Source of the DNA: Alkalicoccobacillus gibsonii
GTDB taxonomy: Bacteria; Bacillota; Bacilli; Bacillales; Bacillaceae_D
Direction of reading: 5' to 3'
DNA length: 64,000 nt
NCBI RefSeq assembly: GCF_016798245.1
Contig: NZ_JAEUZA010000002.1
Span: 744,001 to 808,000, forward strand
Shown piece after piece: positions 33,420 to 42,233 of the stretch. A program made the position numbers and the translations under genes. Each line of letters begins with the position of its first letter. Position 1 is the first letter of the stretch. The notes below the pieces were generated by a model. It was given only the letters and a program-made list of their open reading frames with translations, was not told the origin of the DNA and did no database searches.

Positions 33420-34050
33420 AATAGTCCAGGTCCAAGTATGTCATTGTTCCTTCTTTTATTTGTGCCTGAGCATTTGTTAAGTTAATAATCCATACTTTAA
33501 ATGCAGGCAGATCAGATGGCTCAACATAAAGAGTTACTTGAACATTCTCAGCGTAATCAAATGTTTTAATTTGGTAGGAAGAATGTCTAAGCTCATTCTC
33601 CATTTTACCTTGCCAACCATAATCAAAAGAAATCGTCATTTCGTGGACAAGTAGACGTTGAATCATCCCCACGGAATCTAATCCGTCACTTACAGATCGG
33701 CCATACGCTCGAATCAATCCACCAGCACCAAGCTTGATCCCGCCAAAATAGCGAGTCACTACAACGGTTGTATTTCGGACGTTTCTTTTTTTTAAGACTT
33801 CTAGCATAGGAACGCCAGCTGTACCTGAAGGTTCTCCATCATCATTCGCTTTTTGAAGATCGTTATTTTCTCCTATCACATATGCAGAACAATTGTGATT
33901 TGCATTAGCATGTCTTTTTTTAATCTCTAATATGAAATCTTGGGCCTCTGCTTCAGATGGCGTATGCTTAAAGTGTGAGATGAAGCGGGACTTCTGGATG
34001 ATGAGTTCATGTGACCTATTATCATGTGTGGTCAGATAAGTAGGGTGCAT
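33412..34050 (-). CDS. yvyE: YigZ/IMPACT family protein
   Basis: A 212-aa protein of the IMPACT/YigZ family. The N-terminal Impact domain has KSRFISH near residue 20, RHANANHNCSAY near residue 49, DDGEPSGTAG near residue 75 and RYFGGIKLGAGGLIRAYG near residue 103; the C-terminal part is the DUF1949-type ferredoxin-like domain. Function in bacteria is not settled, with links to translation or stress proposed for relatives. GAGGAG precedes the ATG by about 7 nt. It is divergent from degS, as in B. subtilis, which supports the symbol. Confidence 0.9.
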   Translation of the reverse strand: MHPTYLTTHDNRSHELIIQKSRFISHFKHTPSEAEAQDFILEIKKRHANANHNCSAYVIGENNDLQKANDDGEPSGTAGVPMLEVLKKRNVRNTTVVVTRYFGGIKLGAGGLIRAYGRSVSDGLDSVGMIQRLLVHEMTISFDYGWQGKMENELRHSSYQIKTFDYAENVQVTLYVEPSDLPAFKVWIINLTNAQAQIKEGTMTYLDLDYST

Positions 34051-34168
34051 TGATCTTCTCCTCTATATTTTTTTCATAGTTTTACAAATAGCCGAAATCA
34101 GCATGTAATAATGGTCTGTTACGATAACACTGTTAAATCGACTAGATAAAGACTAATATAATCGATTT

Positions 34169-34198
34169 TTGGTAAAAATTAAGAGAACAACTTATACT
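34169..34198 (+). promoter_or_regulatory. Possible promoter of degSU
   Basis: TTGGTA (34169-34174) and TATACT (34193-34198) with an 18-nt spacer in the divergent yvyE-degS gap. The rest of the gap shows nothing else clear. Confidence 0.35.
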
Positions 34199-34296
34199 TT
34201 AGTGTTGTATGATTAGGATAGCTAATAAAGTAGAAGGGCGCAAGGGAATGGGTCAGGTACTAGGTCCTAGATTTTCCTTTAAAGCGCTAAAGGTGA

Positions 34297-35433
34297 GTGA
34301 GACTACTGATTGCAAATAAGAATATGCTAGATGACATTATTACTCATACGTTGGACTCTGTAGGGACAAGCCGCGAAAAGATATTTAACATCGGCGAAAC
34401 GTCCAGACAAGAGTATGAGACCTTACAAAGTCAATTAAAAGATGTACGGATAAAAGTAGCTGACATTATAGAGAAGCATGATAAAACAGAAATGCATTCG
34501 AAGTTTGCCAGAAATCGATTAGCTGAAGTTAGTCGAGCATTTAACCGATATAGTAGTGAGGAAGTTCAAGCTGTTTATGAACAAGCGAATGAATATCAAG
34601 TGAAATTAGCCGTTCTTCATCAAGAAGAAACACAGCTAAGGGAGAAAAGGGATGATATCGAGCGAAGATTAATTAATCTCAATGAAACCATTGAGCATGC
34701 TGAGCAGCTAGCTGTGCAAATGACGGTTGTATATAACTTCTTAACAAGTGACCTGCAACAGGTTGGGGAAGCGCTTAAAGATGCAAGAGAAAAACAAGCT
34801 TTTGGTTTACAGATTATTGAAGCACAAGAGGAAGAGAGACGAAGACTTTCTCGTGAGATTCATGATGGACCGGCTCAGACGATGGCAAATGTTTTACTGC
34901 GATCAGAGCTTGTAGAGCGCGTATTTCTAGAAGATGGCATGGATGCCGCATTATTTGAGATACGTGATCTTAGAAAAATGGTGAAGGCATCACTTGCGGA
35001 GGTTAGGCGAATTATCTATGATTTGCGTCCTATGGCATTAGACGATTTAGGGTTAGTTCCAACGTTATCAAAATATTTAACAACGTTTGAAGAGCGACAC
35101 AACATTCCCGTTGCCTTCCGTCATTTTGGTAAGGAACACCGGTTATCTCAGCACTTTGAAGTCGCCATGTTCCGTCTCGTTCAAGAGGCTGTCCAAAATG
35201 CCTACAAGCACGCGAATCCAAAAGAAATTCAAGTGAAGATTGAAATTAAACCAACAATGGTCATTATCATTGTTCGTGATGATGGCACTGGATTCGATCC
35301 CGAGCAGCAAAAGGAAGGTTCGTTTGGGTTACTTGGAATGAAGGAACGAGTGAATATGTTGAAGGGTGAACTTAAAATTAATTCAAAATTAAAGATGGGT
35401 ACAACTGTTTTTATTCATATTCCAATCAATTAA
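34297..35433 (+). CDS. degS: Sensor histidine kinase DegS
   Basis: A soluble sensor kinase (378 aa, no membrane segments) that phosphorylates DegU. The N-terminal sensor half is coiled-coil. The phospho-acceptor His lies in EAQEEERRRLSREIHDGPAQ near residue 190, EVRRIIYDLRPMALDDLGL near residue 235 is the family box, and the ATPase domain has VQEAVQNAYKHAN (N-box) and DDGTGFD, FGLLGMKERV. Similarity to B. subtilis DegS runs through the whole length. The start is uncertain: AAAGGTGAG overlaps the GTG at 34297, and only CTG 34306, ATT 34309 or ATG 34324 lie at or beyond a normal distance from it. The gene is followed by degU 66 nt later. Confidence 0.93.
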   Translation: MRLLIANKNMLDDIITHTLDSVGTSREKIFNIGETSRQEYETLQSQLKDVRIKVADIIEKHDKTEMHSKFARNRLAEVSRAFNRYSSEEVQAVYEQANEYQVKLAVLHQEETQLREKRDDIERRLINLNETIEHAEQLAVQMTVVYNFLTSDLQQVGEALKDAREKQAFGLQIIEAQEEERRRLSREIHDGPAQTMANVLLRSELVERVFLEDGMDAALFEIRDLRKMVKASLAEVRRIIYDLRPMALDDLGLVPTLSKYLTTFEERHNIPVAFRHFGKEHRLSQHFEVAMFRLVQEAVQNAYKHANPKEIQVKIEIKPTMVIIIVRDDGTGFDPEQQKEGSFGLLGMKERVNMLKGELKINSKLKMGTTVFIHIPIN

Positions 35434-35499
35434 ATAACAATTATTGCTCAAATAACAAATGATTCGATTACAAAGAGGGTTTCCAGAGAGGTGATACCA

Positions 35500-36207
35500 A
35501 TGAATGAAGCAGAACAAAAAAACATAAGAATCGTTATTATCGACGATCACCAGCTTTTCAGAGAAGGTGTGAAACGAATTCTTGCACTAGAAAATAATTT
35601 TGAAGTTGTAGCAGATGGAGAAGATGGAGAGGAAGCTGTATCTTTAGTAAGACAGCATAGCCCAGATGTCATTCTAATGGATATTAATATGCCAAAATTG
35701 AATGGTGTAGAGGCAACAAGAGATTTGGTAAAAGCCTTTCCTCATGTAAAGGTATTAATCTTATCTATACATGATGACGAAACCTATGTAACTCATGTTT
35801 TGAAAACAGGAGCTTCCGGATATCTTCTTAAGGAAATGGATGCAGAAGCATTAATTGAGGCAGTGAAGGTTGTTGCTTCTGGTGGGGCTTATATTCATCC
35901 TAAGGTTACTCATAACCTCATTAAAGAATATCGTAGACTTGCCAAAGAAGACGAAGAGCATGAAGAATCAATCGGTTTTAGAGAAGTTGAGTACCGCAAG
36001 CCATTACACATTTTAACTCGTCGCGAGTGTGAAGTGCTTCAGTTAATGACAGATGGTCAAAGTAACCGTGCGATTGGTGAAACATTGTACATCAGTGAGA
36101 AAACAGTTAAAAACCATGTAAGTAACATCTTACAAAAGATGAACGTGAATGACCGTACACAAGCTGTAGTAGAAGCGATTAAAAAAGGGTACGTGGTTGT
36201 TCGATAA
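35500..36207 (+). CDS. degU: Two-component response regulator DegU
   Basis: A response regulator of the NarL/FixJ class, 235 aa. The receiver domain has the acidic pair in VIIDDHQLF near residue 15, phospho-acceptor Asp in [13 protein letters not shown] near residue 59 and Lys in GYLLKEMD near residue 108. The C-terminal LuxR-type helix-turn-helix is [17 protein letters not shown] followed by [16 protein letters not shown] near residue 200. It controls degradative enzymes, competence and motility in relatives, which suits its place beside comF and flagellar genes. AGAGAGGTGA precedes the ATG at 35500. Confidence 0.95.
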   Translation: MNEAEQKNIRIVIIDDHQLFREGVKRILALENNFEVVADGEDGEEAVSLVRQHSPDVILMDINMPKLNGVEATRDLVKAFPHVKVLILSIHDDETYVTHVLKTGASGYLLKEMDAEALIEAVKVVASGGAYIHPKVTHNLIKEYRRLAKEDEEHEESIGFREVEYRKPLHILTRRECEVLQLMTDGQSNRAIGETLYISEKTVKNHVSNILQKMNVNDRTQAVVEAIKKGYVVVR

Positions 36208-36217
36208 GGGGAGTAGA

Positions 36218-36254
36218 GAGAGAATTCAAGCGTCATTGAATTCTCTCTTTTCTT
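36218..36254 (+). terminator. Terminator of degSU
   Basis: A perfect 12-base stem (GAGAGAATTCAA and complement) with a 6-nt loop, then a T-rich tail. Confidence 0.88.
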
Positions 36255-36334
36255 GTCGATTGTCTTGAAACAAGTGATAAATCAAGGTACATTAGGATAA
36301 GATTAGGATTTTCATACTAAAAGCGAGGAACGAT

Positions 36335-37186
36335 ATGAAAAAAACAGCGATCGTTACAGATAGTACAGCGTATATGACAAAAGAACATGTGGACGAGTAT
36401 GATATTCACATCATTCCGTTAAATGTAGTGATTGGAAATGAAGCCTATCAGGAGCTTGTTGATTTGGGTACGGATCAATTTTATGAGGAAATGGCGGCAA
36501 CAGATGTTCTACCAACAACGTCACAGCCGGCAATTGGTCGATTTGTTGAGTTATTTGAACAACTAAAAGCAGAAGGATATGAAGACATTGTCACGATCCA
36601 CTTGTCTTCAAAAATAAGTGGAACCTATCAAACTGCATTAAGTGCGGCAGATATGGTAGACGGAATTCAGGTTGCTGGGTTCGACACTGAGATTAGCTGT
36701 TCACCTCAAGGGTACTTTGTGATAGAAGCTGCAAAGCTTGCTGATGAGGGGAAGTCTGCTAACGAGATTATCACTCGTCTAGATCAACTAAAACAACAAG
36801 TATCTGCTTATTTTATGGTGGATGATTTAAATCACCTTCACCGAGGTGGTCGATTAAGTGGAGCCCAACGAATTGTCGGGAATATGTTAAAGATTAAACC
36901 GATCCTTCATTTTGAGGAAGCAGAAATTGTGCCATATGAAAAGGTACGAACAGAAAAGAAGGCCCTCTCTCGTATCGTTGAGCTGCTAAAGGAATCAGCA
37001 CAGCAAAAGGGTATCGCAGAAATTACGGTGATTCATGCAAATCGTCCAGATAAAGCGGAAGAAATTCGCAAAATGTTAAGTGAAACACACCCAGAGGCTG
37101 AGGTAACAATTAGCTTTTTTGGACCTGTTATTGGAACGCATCTTGGGGAAGGTAGTCTTGGAATCGGTTGGCGAAACGAAAACTAG
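36335..37186 (+). CDS. DegV family fatty-acid-binding protein
   Basis: A 283-aa cytoplasmic protein of the DegV (FakB) family that binds a fatty acid for phosphorylation by FakA. The motifs TDSTAYM at residues 8-14, TTSQPA near residue 61, HLSSKISGTYQTA near residue 89 and DDLNHLHRGGRLSG near residue 163 mark the family, and FGPVIGTHLGEGSLGIGW near residue 262 is its C-terminal signature. The order degU-degV-comFA is that of B. subtilis (yviA). GCGAGGA precedes the ATG. No terminator separates it from comFA. Confidence 0.92.
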   Translation: MKKTAIVTDSTAYMTKEHVDEYDIHIIPLNVVIGNEAYQELVDLGTDQFYEEMAATDVLPTTSQPAIGRFVELFEQLKAEGYEDIVTIHLSSKISGTYQTALSAADMVDGIQVAGFDTEISCSPQGYFVIEAAKLADEGKSANEIITRLDQLKQQVSAYFMVDDLNHLHRGGRLSGAQRIVGNMLKIKPILHFEEAEIVPYEKVRTEKKALSRIVELLKESAQQKGIAEITVIHANRPDKAEEIRKMLSETHPEAEVTISFFGPVIGTHLGEGSLGIGWRNEN

Positions 37187-37213
37187 GAGTGTGAAGCCTT
37201 TGCCCTAAAAATC

Positions 37214-37274
37214 AGGAGGTCGTCGTACCTTGGGAGCCTTTGCGCCGGCATTTAGCCGGGCGAAGGCTAACTGA
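37214..37274 (+). other. Strong ribosome site and 14-codon overlapping ORF at the comFA start
   Basis: AGGAGGT (37214-37220) lies 9 nt before a TTG at 37230 that opens a 14-codon frame ending TGA at 37272-37274, out of frame with comFA. The comFA frame has no ATG, GTG or TTG between its upstream stop (37192) and TTG 37240, which is 19 nt from the ribosome site. CCGGC-ATTTA-GCCGG forms a small hairpin here. Confidence 0.55.
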
Positions 37275-38577
37275 AAAAGAGATCCCCTTCTCTAAAGACA
37301 TTCTCGAAGCACACGAACAAGCTGGTTACCTTAAACAATCACCGGGCATTATTGTGAATGGATCATACACTCAATGTCAACGCTGTGGCAATCAAACTTC
37401 CTCATTGTTTGGTTACTATCAATCTCCTTTATTCTCTTCAGACATCTGCTATTGCAGACACTGTCTTGCATTAGGGAAAATCTCCTCAACTACCTCTTTA
37501 TATAGTTGGAACGCTTCTCCTCCAAGCTACACCATTCCGGCAGCTCCTCTTACCTGGCAAGGAACCTTGTCAAAAGGACAACAACATGCATCTGACCGAG
37601 TCATTCAAGCCATACAAAATCGTACCTCCCTTCTGGTCTGGGCAGTATGTGGATCTGGTAAAACGGAAGTGCTCTTTAAAGGGGTGGAAACCGCTTTGTT
37701 AGAGGGGAAAAGAGTCCTAATTGCTACGCCACGTACAGATGTTGTAAAAGAGTTAGCTCCACGTTTTGAACACGTATTCCCAGAGGTCACACTATCAGCA
37801 TTATACGGTGGACAAACCAAGGTGAATCCAACGGCCCCTCTAATCATCGCTACCACTCATCAGGTTCTTAGGTTCTATCAGGCATTTGACGTGGTCATCG
37901 TAGACGAAGTGGATGCGTTCCCGTATACCTATGATGAAAGCTTACAATATGGAGTGAAACAAGCACAAAAAGAAAATGCATCTATGATCTTATTGAGTGC
38001 GACCCCATCAAAAGCATTACGAGAGACCCCGCATTTGCAAGTGACGCGTATTGCTAGACGTTATCACGGTTTCGATCTTCCTGTACCTAGATTGGAATGG
38101 TGTGGACCTTGGCACAAGAAAGTGCTGAAAGAGCGCTTACCTTCTACAATATTTAATTGGATCGCTGACCATCACCAGCACAATGCCCCTGCACTCGTAT
38201 TTGTTCCGTCTATTCGAGTCCTCCATCAAATATCCTCCATTTTACAAAAAAAGAACATTTCACATGCCGCTGTTCACTCGGCATCAACAGATCGGCATCA
38301 GCATGTAGAGGCCTTCCGACAATCAAAAATTCCGATTGTACTTACTACAACCATTTTAGAGCGAGGGATTACGATTCCAAAAGTTGATATTGCGGTGATT
38401 GGTGCAGAAGCAGACTTATTTACGGAATCTGCTCTTGTACAAATGGCTGGTAGAGTTGGGAGGCATAAGGATTTTCCGACAGGGGATGTCGTTTTTTTTC
38501 ACTACGGAAAGACTAGGGCTATGAGGAATGCAGTCGATCATATTAAGAAGATGAATGCAGAGGAGATGGATCATTGA
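37240..38577 (+). CDS. comFA: DNA-uptake helicase-like protein ComFA
   Basis: A cytoplasmic/membrane-associated DEAD-type ATPase needed for DNA import during transformation. A four-Cys zinc site is formed by CQRCGN (near residue 47) and CYCRHC (near residue 72). Walker A CGSGKTE is near residue 139, the DExD-type box VIVDEVDAF near residue 217, LLSATPSKAL near residue 250, and helicase motif VI-like MAGRVGRH near residue 406. Length 445 aa is typical (B. subtilis 463). The frame already matches ComFA homologues at RRHLAGRRL, so the true start is at or upstream of TTG 37240; see the start anomaly. It overlaps comFC by 4 bases. Confidence 0.92.
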   Translation: MRRHLAGRRLTEKEIPFSKDILEAHEQAGYLKQSPGIIVNGSYTQCQRCGNQTSSLFGYYQSPLFSSDICYCRHCLALGKISSTTSLYSWNASPPSYTIPAAPLTWQGTLSKGQQHASDRVIQAIQNRTSLLVWAVCGSGKTEVLFKGVETALLEGKRVLIATPRTDVVKELAPRFEHVFPEVTLSALYGGQTKVNPTAPLIIATTHQVLRFYQAFDVVIVDEVDAFPYTYDESLQYGVKQAQKENASMILLSATPSKALRETPHLQVTRIARRYHGFDLPVPRLEWCGPWHKKVLKERLPSTIFNWIADHHQHNAPALVFVPSIRVLHQISSILQKKNISHAAVHSASTDRHQHVEAFRQSKIPIVLTTTILERGITIPKVDIAVIGAEADLFTESALVQMAGRVGRHKDFPTGDVVFFHYGKTRAMRNAVDHIKKMNAEEMDH

Positions 38578-39284
38578 ATCGATGTTTGAAGTGTTTAACT
38601 ACTTATTACGATAAGCCGAGTTGGTCATTATTATTAATGAAGAAACACCCGAATCCATTATGTGATGAATGTTCCAAAGGAGTAGAACGGATTGCTGGAG
38701 AGCGATGTCAGCTATGCTCACGCTCATTGGAGAAGATCAGCATACGATTACAAAAGAATGGAACTTGCTATGATTGTATAAGGTGGACCAAAGGAACCGA
38801 GACTAAAGATCTACTAGAAGGAAACCACTCCATCCTAGAATATAACTCATTTTTAAAAGAATGGTTTACTCAATTTAAATTCAAAGGTGATGCAGTTGCC
38901 GCTTCTTACTTCGGAAATCTACTATACAAGCACTATAAAAGTAATTATGCTGAGTACACCGTCGTTCCTATTCCTTTAAGCCAAAAGAGCTTAGAAAATC
39001 GGACCTTTAACCAGGTTGATCTCATGATTCAAAATTGGCGTTGTCGAACGCTTATATTAGGACGATCGGAACGTGACAAGCAGAGTAAGAAGTCGAGAGA
39101 GGAACGAATTGCGCTAGTAGGGCATAGTCCTTTTTATGTAAAAGAAATCGCTGAAAAAGACCTATTAAAAAAAGTTGTGCTAATAGACGATATTTATACT
39201 ACAGGCACAACAGTGCGACAGGCTGCCAAATCATTAAAAGAAGCCGGTGCCGAAACGGTCGCTTCTTTAACCGTAGCAAGGTAA
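38574..39284 (+). CDS. comFC: Competence protein ComFC, phosphoribosyltransferase family
   Basis: A 236-aa protein of the ComF/GntX family used in DNA uptake in naturally competent bacteria. The N-terminal zinc-ribbon-like cysteines are in CLKCLTTYY, CDECSKGVE, and CQLCSRSLE. The PRPP-binding loop VVLIDDIYTTGTTV is near residue 205. The TTG start overlaps the comFA stop (ATTGA) and is preceded by GAGGAGATGG. There is no comFB between comFA and comFC, a common variation. Confidence 0.92.
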   Translation: MNRCLKCLTTYYDKPSWSLLLMKKHPNPLCDECSKGVERIAGERCQLCSRSLEKISIRLQKNGTCYDCIRWTKGTETKDLLEGNHSILEYNSFLKEWFTQFKFKGDAVAASYFGNLLYKHYKSNYAEYTVVPIPLSQKSLENRTFNQVDLMIQNWRCRTLILGRSERDKQSKKSREERIALVGHSPFYVKEIAEKDLLKKVVLIDDIYTTGTTVRQAAKSLKEAGAETVASLTVAR

Positions 39285-39306
39285 CATGTAAGTAGGGAGT
39301 GTTTTC

Positions 39307-39714
39307 GTGAATAACTTAGCGAATTGTACAGAATGTGGATCGTTATTTGTTCAAAATCTAAGACCAATTTGTACCCCCTGTTATCGCAAACAGGAAGAGG
39401 ATTATAAAAGTGTATCTTTATATATGAGAAAGAAGCAAAATCGCATGGCAACGTTAGTGGAGGTCTGTGAACATACTGGAGTAGCAGAGAAAAAAATCCG
39501 CCAGTTTATAAGAGAAGGACGTCTAATTGTTACGTCTTTTCCTAACTTAGGATACCCTTGTGAATCATGTGGGACGTTGATTCAAATGAATCGATTATGC
39601 AAGCCCTGCAAACAAGAATTAGAAGGAGAAATAGCCTCGCTAAGTCAGAAAAACCACGAGGAAAAGACTTCTGAACAACAAGCACAACAAAGTAGATTAA
39701 ATCAGTTTCTATAG
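39307..39714 (+). CDS. yvyF: Flagellar operon protein YvyF-like
   Basis: A 135-aa protein with two Cys-pair modules (CTECGSLF / CTPCYRK at the N-terminus and CESCGTLIQ / CKPCKQE at the C-terminus) around a MerR-like helix-turn-helix stretch (LVEVCEHTGVAEKKIRQFIREGRL, quoted here as LVEVCEHTGVAEKKIRQ). This matches the flagellar operon protein found between comFC and flgM in Bacillus. Its role is unknown; zinc binding is likely. The GTG start follows AGTAGGGAGTG. It is the first gene of the late flagellar group. Confidence 0.87.
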   Translation: MNNLANCTECGSLFVQNLRPICTPCYRKQEEDYKSVSLYMRKKQNRMATLVEVCEHTGVAEKKIRQFIREGRLIVTSFPNLGYPCESCGTLIQMNRLCKPCKQELEGEIASLSQKNHEEKTSEQQAQQSRLNQFL

Positions 39715-39745
39715 AATAGTAGTTCAACGAAAGGGAGGTTTGATG

Positions 39746-40015
39746 ATGAAAATTAATCCATATTCATCAATCCAGGCAACATCCGCTTCACGTCAATCGA
39801 AGGTTAATGGACAAGACGATTCCTCGTCTGCTAATTCTCAAAAGAAAGACCAAATTCAAATATCATCTGAAGCGCTCGATCTTCAAGTAAGTAAAAAAGA
39901 AGAAGCGAAACGTGCGGAACGAGTAGAGGCTCTAAAAAAACAGATTGAATCTGGCGAATACAAGGTAGATGCAAAAAAAGTAGCAGAGCGTTTTTATGAC
40001 TACTGGAAGCAATAG
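39746..40015 (+). CDS. flgM: Anti-sigma-28 (sigma-D) factor FlgM
   Basis: An 89-aa protein that holds sigma-D inactive until the hook is complete. The N-terminal half is Ser/Gln-rich and disordered, and the C-terminal half has the FlgM signature with DQIQISSEALDLQ and VEALKKQIESGEYKVDAKKV followed by AERFYDYW. The ATG at 39746 is preferred since GGGAGGT ends 7 nt upstream; two in-frame starts lie just ahead. FlgN follows after 13 nt. Confidence 0.92.
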   Translation: MKINPYSSIQATSASRQSKVNGQDDSSSANSQKKDQIQISSEALDLQVSKKEEAKRAERVEALKKQIESGEYKVDAKKVAERFYDYWKQ

Positions 40016-40028
40016 GGGTGTCTAAAGG

Positions 40029-40520
40029 ATGTTGATTCAAGAATTGACACGTCGTCTTCAAGATTTAATTGACCTTCATCAGCAGCTACTTTTCATTGCC
40101 GAAAAGAAAAAAGAAAGCTTGATAAAACAAGACATTAAAACCTTGCAAGCGGCTGTACAAGATGAATCAAAAACTGTGCGTAGGATCCAGCTCAGTGAAG
40201 ATAATCGTGTAAAAGCGGTCAAAGCTCTTCTCCATTCATTACAGGTATCACCAGTTGAGGATACACTTTCATATATTCTTGAGCATGTGGATGGGGAAGA
40301 AAAAGCTGTGTTAACAGAATTAACTCAGGAACTAGCCGAGATACTCTCTACTATAAAAATGGTTAACGACCAAAACCAACAGCTTATCCAAGATGCTCTT
40401 CAATACGTTCATTTATCATTAGATTTATTGACACCGTCAGCAGAGGATTTTCAATATAATGCAAAGCATCAAGAACTCGAAAAAAGTTCTAGCTATTCAA
40501 CATTTGATTCAAAAGCATAA
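40029..40520 (+). CDS. flgN: Flagellar export chaperone FlgN
   Basis: A 163-aa mostly helical cytoplasmic protein; FlgN-type chaperones hold the hook-filament junction proteins FlgK and FlgL before export. The product begins MLIQELTRRLQDLIDLHQQL and keeps a coiled-coil character, with NQQLIQDALQYVHLSLDLL near residue 116, typical of FlgN. The gene is immediately before flgK and flgL, its clients (18 nt gap). Confidence 0.85.
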   Translation: MLIQELTRRLQDLIDLHQQLLFIAEKKKESLIKQDIKTLQAAVQDESKTVRRIQLSEDNRVKAVKALLHSLQVSPVEDTLSYILEHVDGEEKAVLTELTQELAEILSTIKMVNDQNQQLIQDALQYVHLSLDLLTPSAEDFQYNAKHQELEKSSSYSTFDSKA

Positions 40521-40538
40521 TGAAAGAAGGAGGCATGT

Positions 40539-42218
40539 ATGTCATCTACATTCTTTGGATTAGAAACAGCAAAACGTGGAATGAATGCACAACGATATGG
40601 TCTGCAAACAACCGCTCATAATATTGCAAATTCGAATACACCGGGCTTTTCAAGACAACGTGTAAACTTAAGTCCAACCAGTGCATTTCCTACAGCAGGA
40701 ATGAATCAGCCATCTATTCCTGGTCAGATTGGGACAGGGGTCGAAGGTGGATCCGTTCAGAGAGTTCGTGATCAATTTTTAGATGTCCAATTTAGAAGCA
40801 GAGCTAGTGATTCTGGATTTTGGCACGCATCGTACAAAAGTTTTGAACGGATGGAAGACATTTTTAATGAAACCTTCAAGTCACCAGAACTTGAAGCGCA
40901 ATCAAGTAATATTTCAAAGCAGCTTAATCAATTTTGGAATGCTTGGAGTGATCTTGCCTCAGGTAAAGAAAACCAAAGCGTTTTAAAAGAGGAAGCGAAT
41001 ACGATTGTGGAGAGCTTTAACGGGGTGGCTCGTGATCTTGTAGAAACACGAGGTCAAATTAAAGAAGAAATTGATGCGACTAGTAGAGAAGTGAATGCTC
41101 TCTTAGATGCCATTAATCAAATTAATGTTCAGATTCGAAGTGTAGAACCTCATGGTTATATTCCCAATGATCTATACGATAAACAAGATGCCTTAATTGA
41201 TGAGCTATCAAACCTGATGGAGATTTCTGTAACCCGTTCACCAAGTGGTGGTCAAGCTAGTCCGGTTGCTGAAGGGGCTGCGACCATCACAATGCTAGGT
41301 GCGAACGGAAACAAAGTGAATCTTGTTACATATAACAATCCTAGTGATCTGGCTGAGGTTTCGATTCAGTATGAAGACAATTCCGATTTTGGTGCTGTTG
41401 CCGGCATCACAATTACAAAGAGCTCAGAAACAGTTGAAATGACAGCTGAAAATCTAGCTAAAGGTGAATGGTCCGGCCTGATTAAGGCATTTGGATATGT
41501 AAGTGAAGAAGGTGGCGCAGAATCCATAGAGGGAGACTATGTATGGGCTCTAAATCAACTAACTGAAGTAGCTCAAGCCTTTGCTCGTGAGGTAAATGCG
41601 GTCCATTCTATTGGATACAAATCTCCTAGCGCCAATGGTCAAATGGAGCTTGGTGGAAATTTCTTTGATTTTTCCGATGATGGAATGCCTTTTTCATTCT
41701 CAGTCAATCAAGAGATTCTAGCGAATGCTAACAACATTGCATCTCTTGGGGTAAATGTAGAGTCACTTGAAGATCCTTCTGCTTATCAGAGCCTACTTAA
41801 CGGTTCGCCAGTGGATTATGCAGCCATTCAAGCGTTTCTAAATGATGCGACAAACTTTAAAGAGGGCGTGCCAAAGGCGATTACAGGCAACCATACAAAT
41901 GCACAGCTTATCTCTTCTATACGAGATGTAAAAGTAACATTTGGCGAAGAATCTAAACAAATTGGTACGTTTTATCGTGATTTTATTGGACAGCTAGGTA
42001 CAAAAGGGAAACAAGCAGCACAAAACTATGTCAATTCAGATTTGCTTCTCTTTTCCATTGATAGTCGTCGGCAAGAGGTTAGTAATGTGTCAATGGATGA
42101 AGAACTAACAAATATGATTCAATTCCAACACGCATATAATGCCGCAGCGAAAATGATCACTGTGACGGATGAAATGCTAGATCGCATCATTAATGGAATG
42201 GGCGTCGTCGGACGATAG
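40539..42218 (+). CDS. flgK: Flagellar hook-associated protein 1
   Basis: Joins hook to filament; exported by the flagellar type III system. The N-terminal rod-family motif AHNIANSNTPGFSRQRV is near residue 27 and the C-terminal VSMDEELTNMIQFQHAYNAA with ITVTDEMLDRIINGMG ends the protein. At 559 aa it is somewhat longer than B. subtilis FlgK (about 507), the difference lying in the variable central region. GAAGGAGG precedes the ATG by 6 nt. The flgL gene follows after 15 nt. Confidence 0.94.
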   Translation: MSSTFFGLETAKRGMNAQRYGLQTTAHNIANSNTPGFSRQRVNLSPTSAFPTAGMNQPSIPGQIGTGVEGGSVQRVRDQFLDVQFRSRASDSGFWHASYKSFERMEDIFNETFKSPELEAQSSNISKQLNQFWNAWSDLASGKENQSVLKEEANTIVESFNGVARDLVETRGQIKEEIDATSREVNALLDAINQINVQIRSVEPHGYIPNDLYDKQDALIDELSNLMEISVTRSPSGGQASPVAEGAATITMLGANGNKVNLVTYNNPSDLAEVSIQYEDNSDFGAVAGITITKSSETVEMTAENLAKGEWSGLIKAFGYVSEEGGAESIEGDYVWALNQLTEVAQAFAREVNAVHSIGYKSPSANGQMELGGNFFDFSDDGMPFSFSVNQEILANANNIASLGVNVESLEDPSAYQSLLNGSPVDYAAIQAFLNDATNFKEGVPKAITGNHTNAQLISSIRDVKVTFGEESKQIGTFYRDFIGQLGTKGKQAAQNYVNSDLLLFSIDSRRQEVSNVSMDEELTNMIQFQHAYNAAAKMITVTDEMLDRIINGMGVVGR

Positions 42219-42233
42219 AAGGGAGGATTTAAA

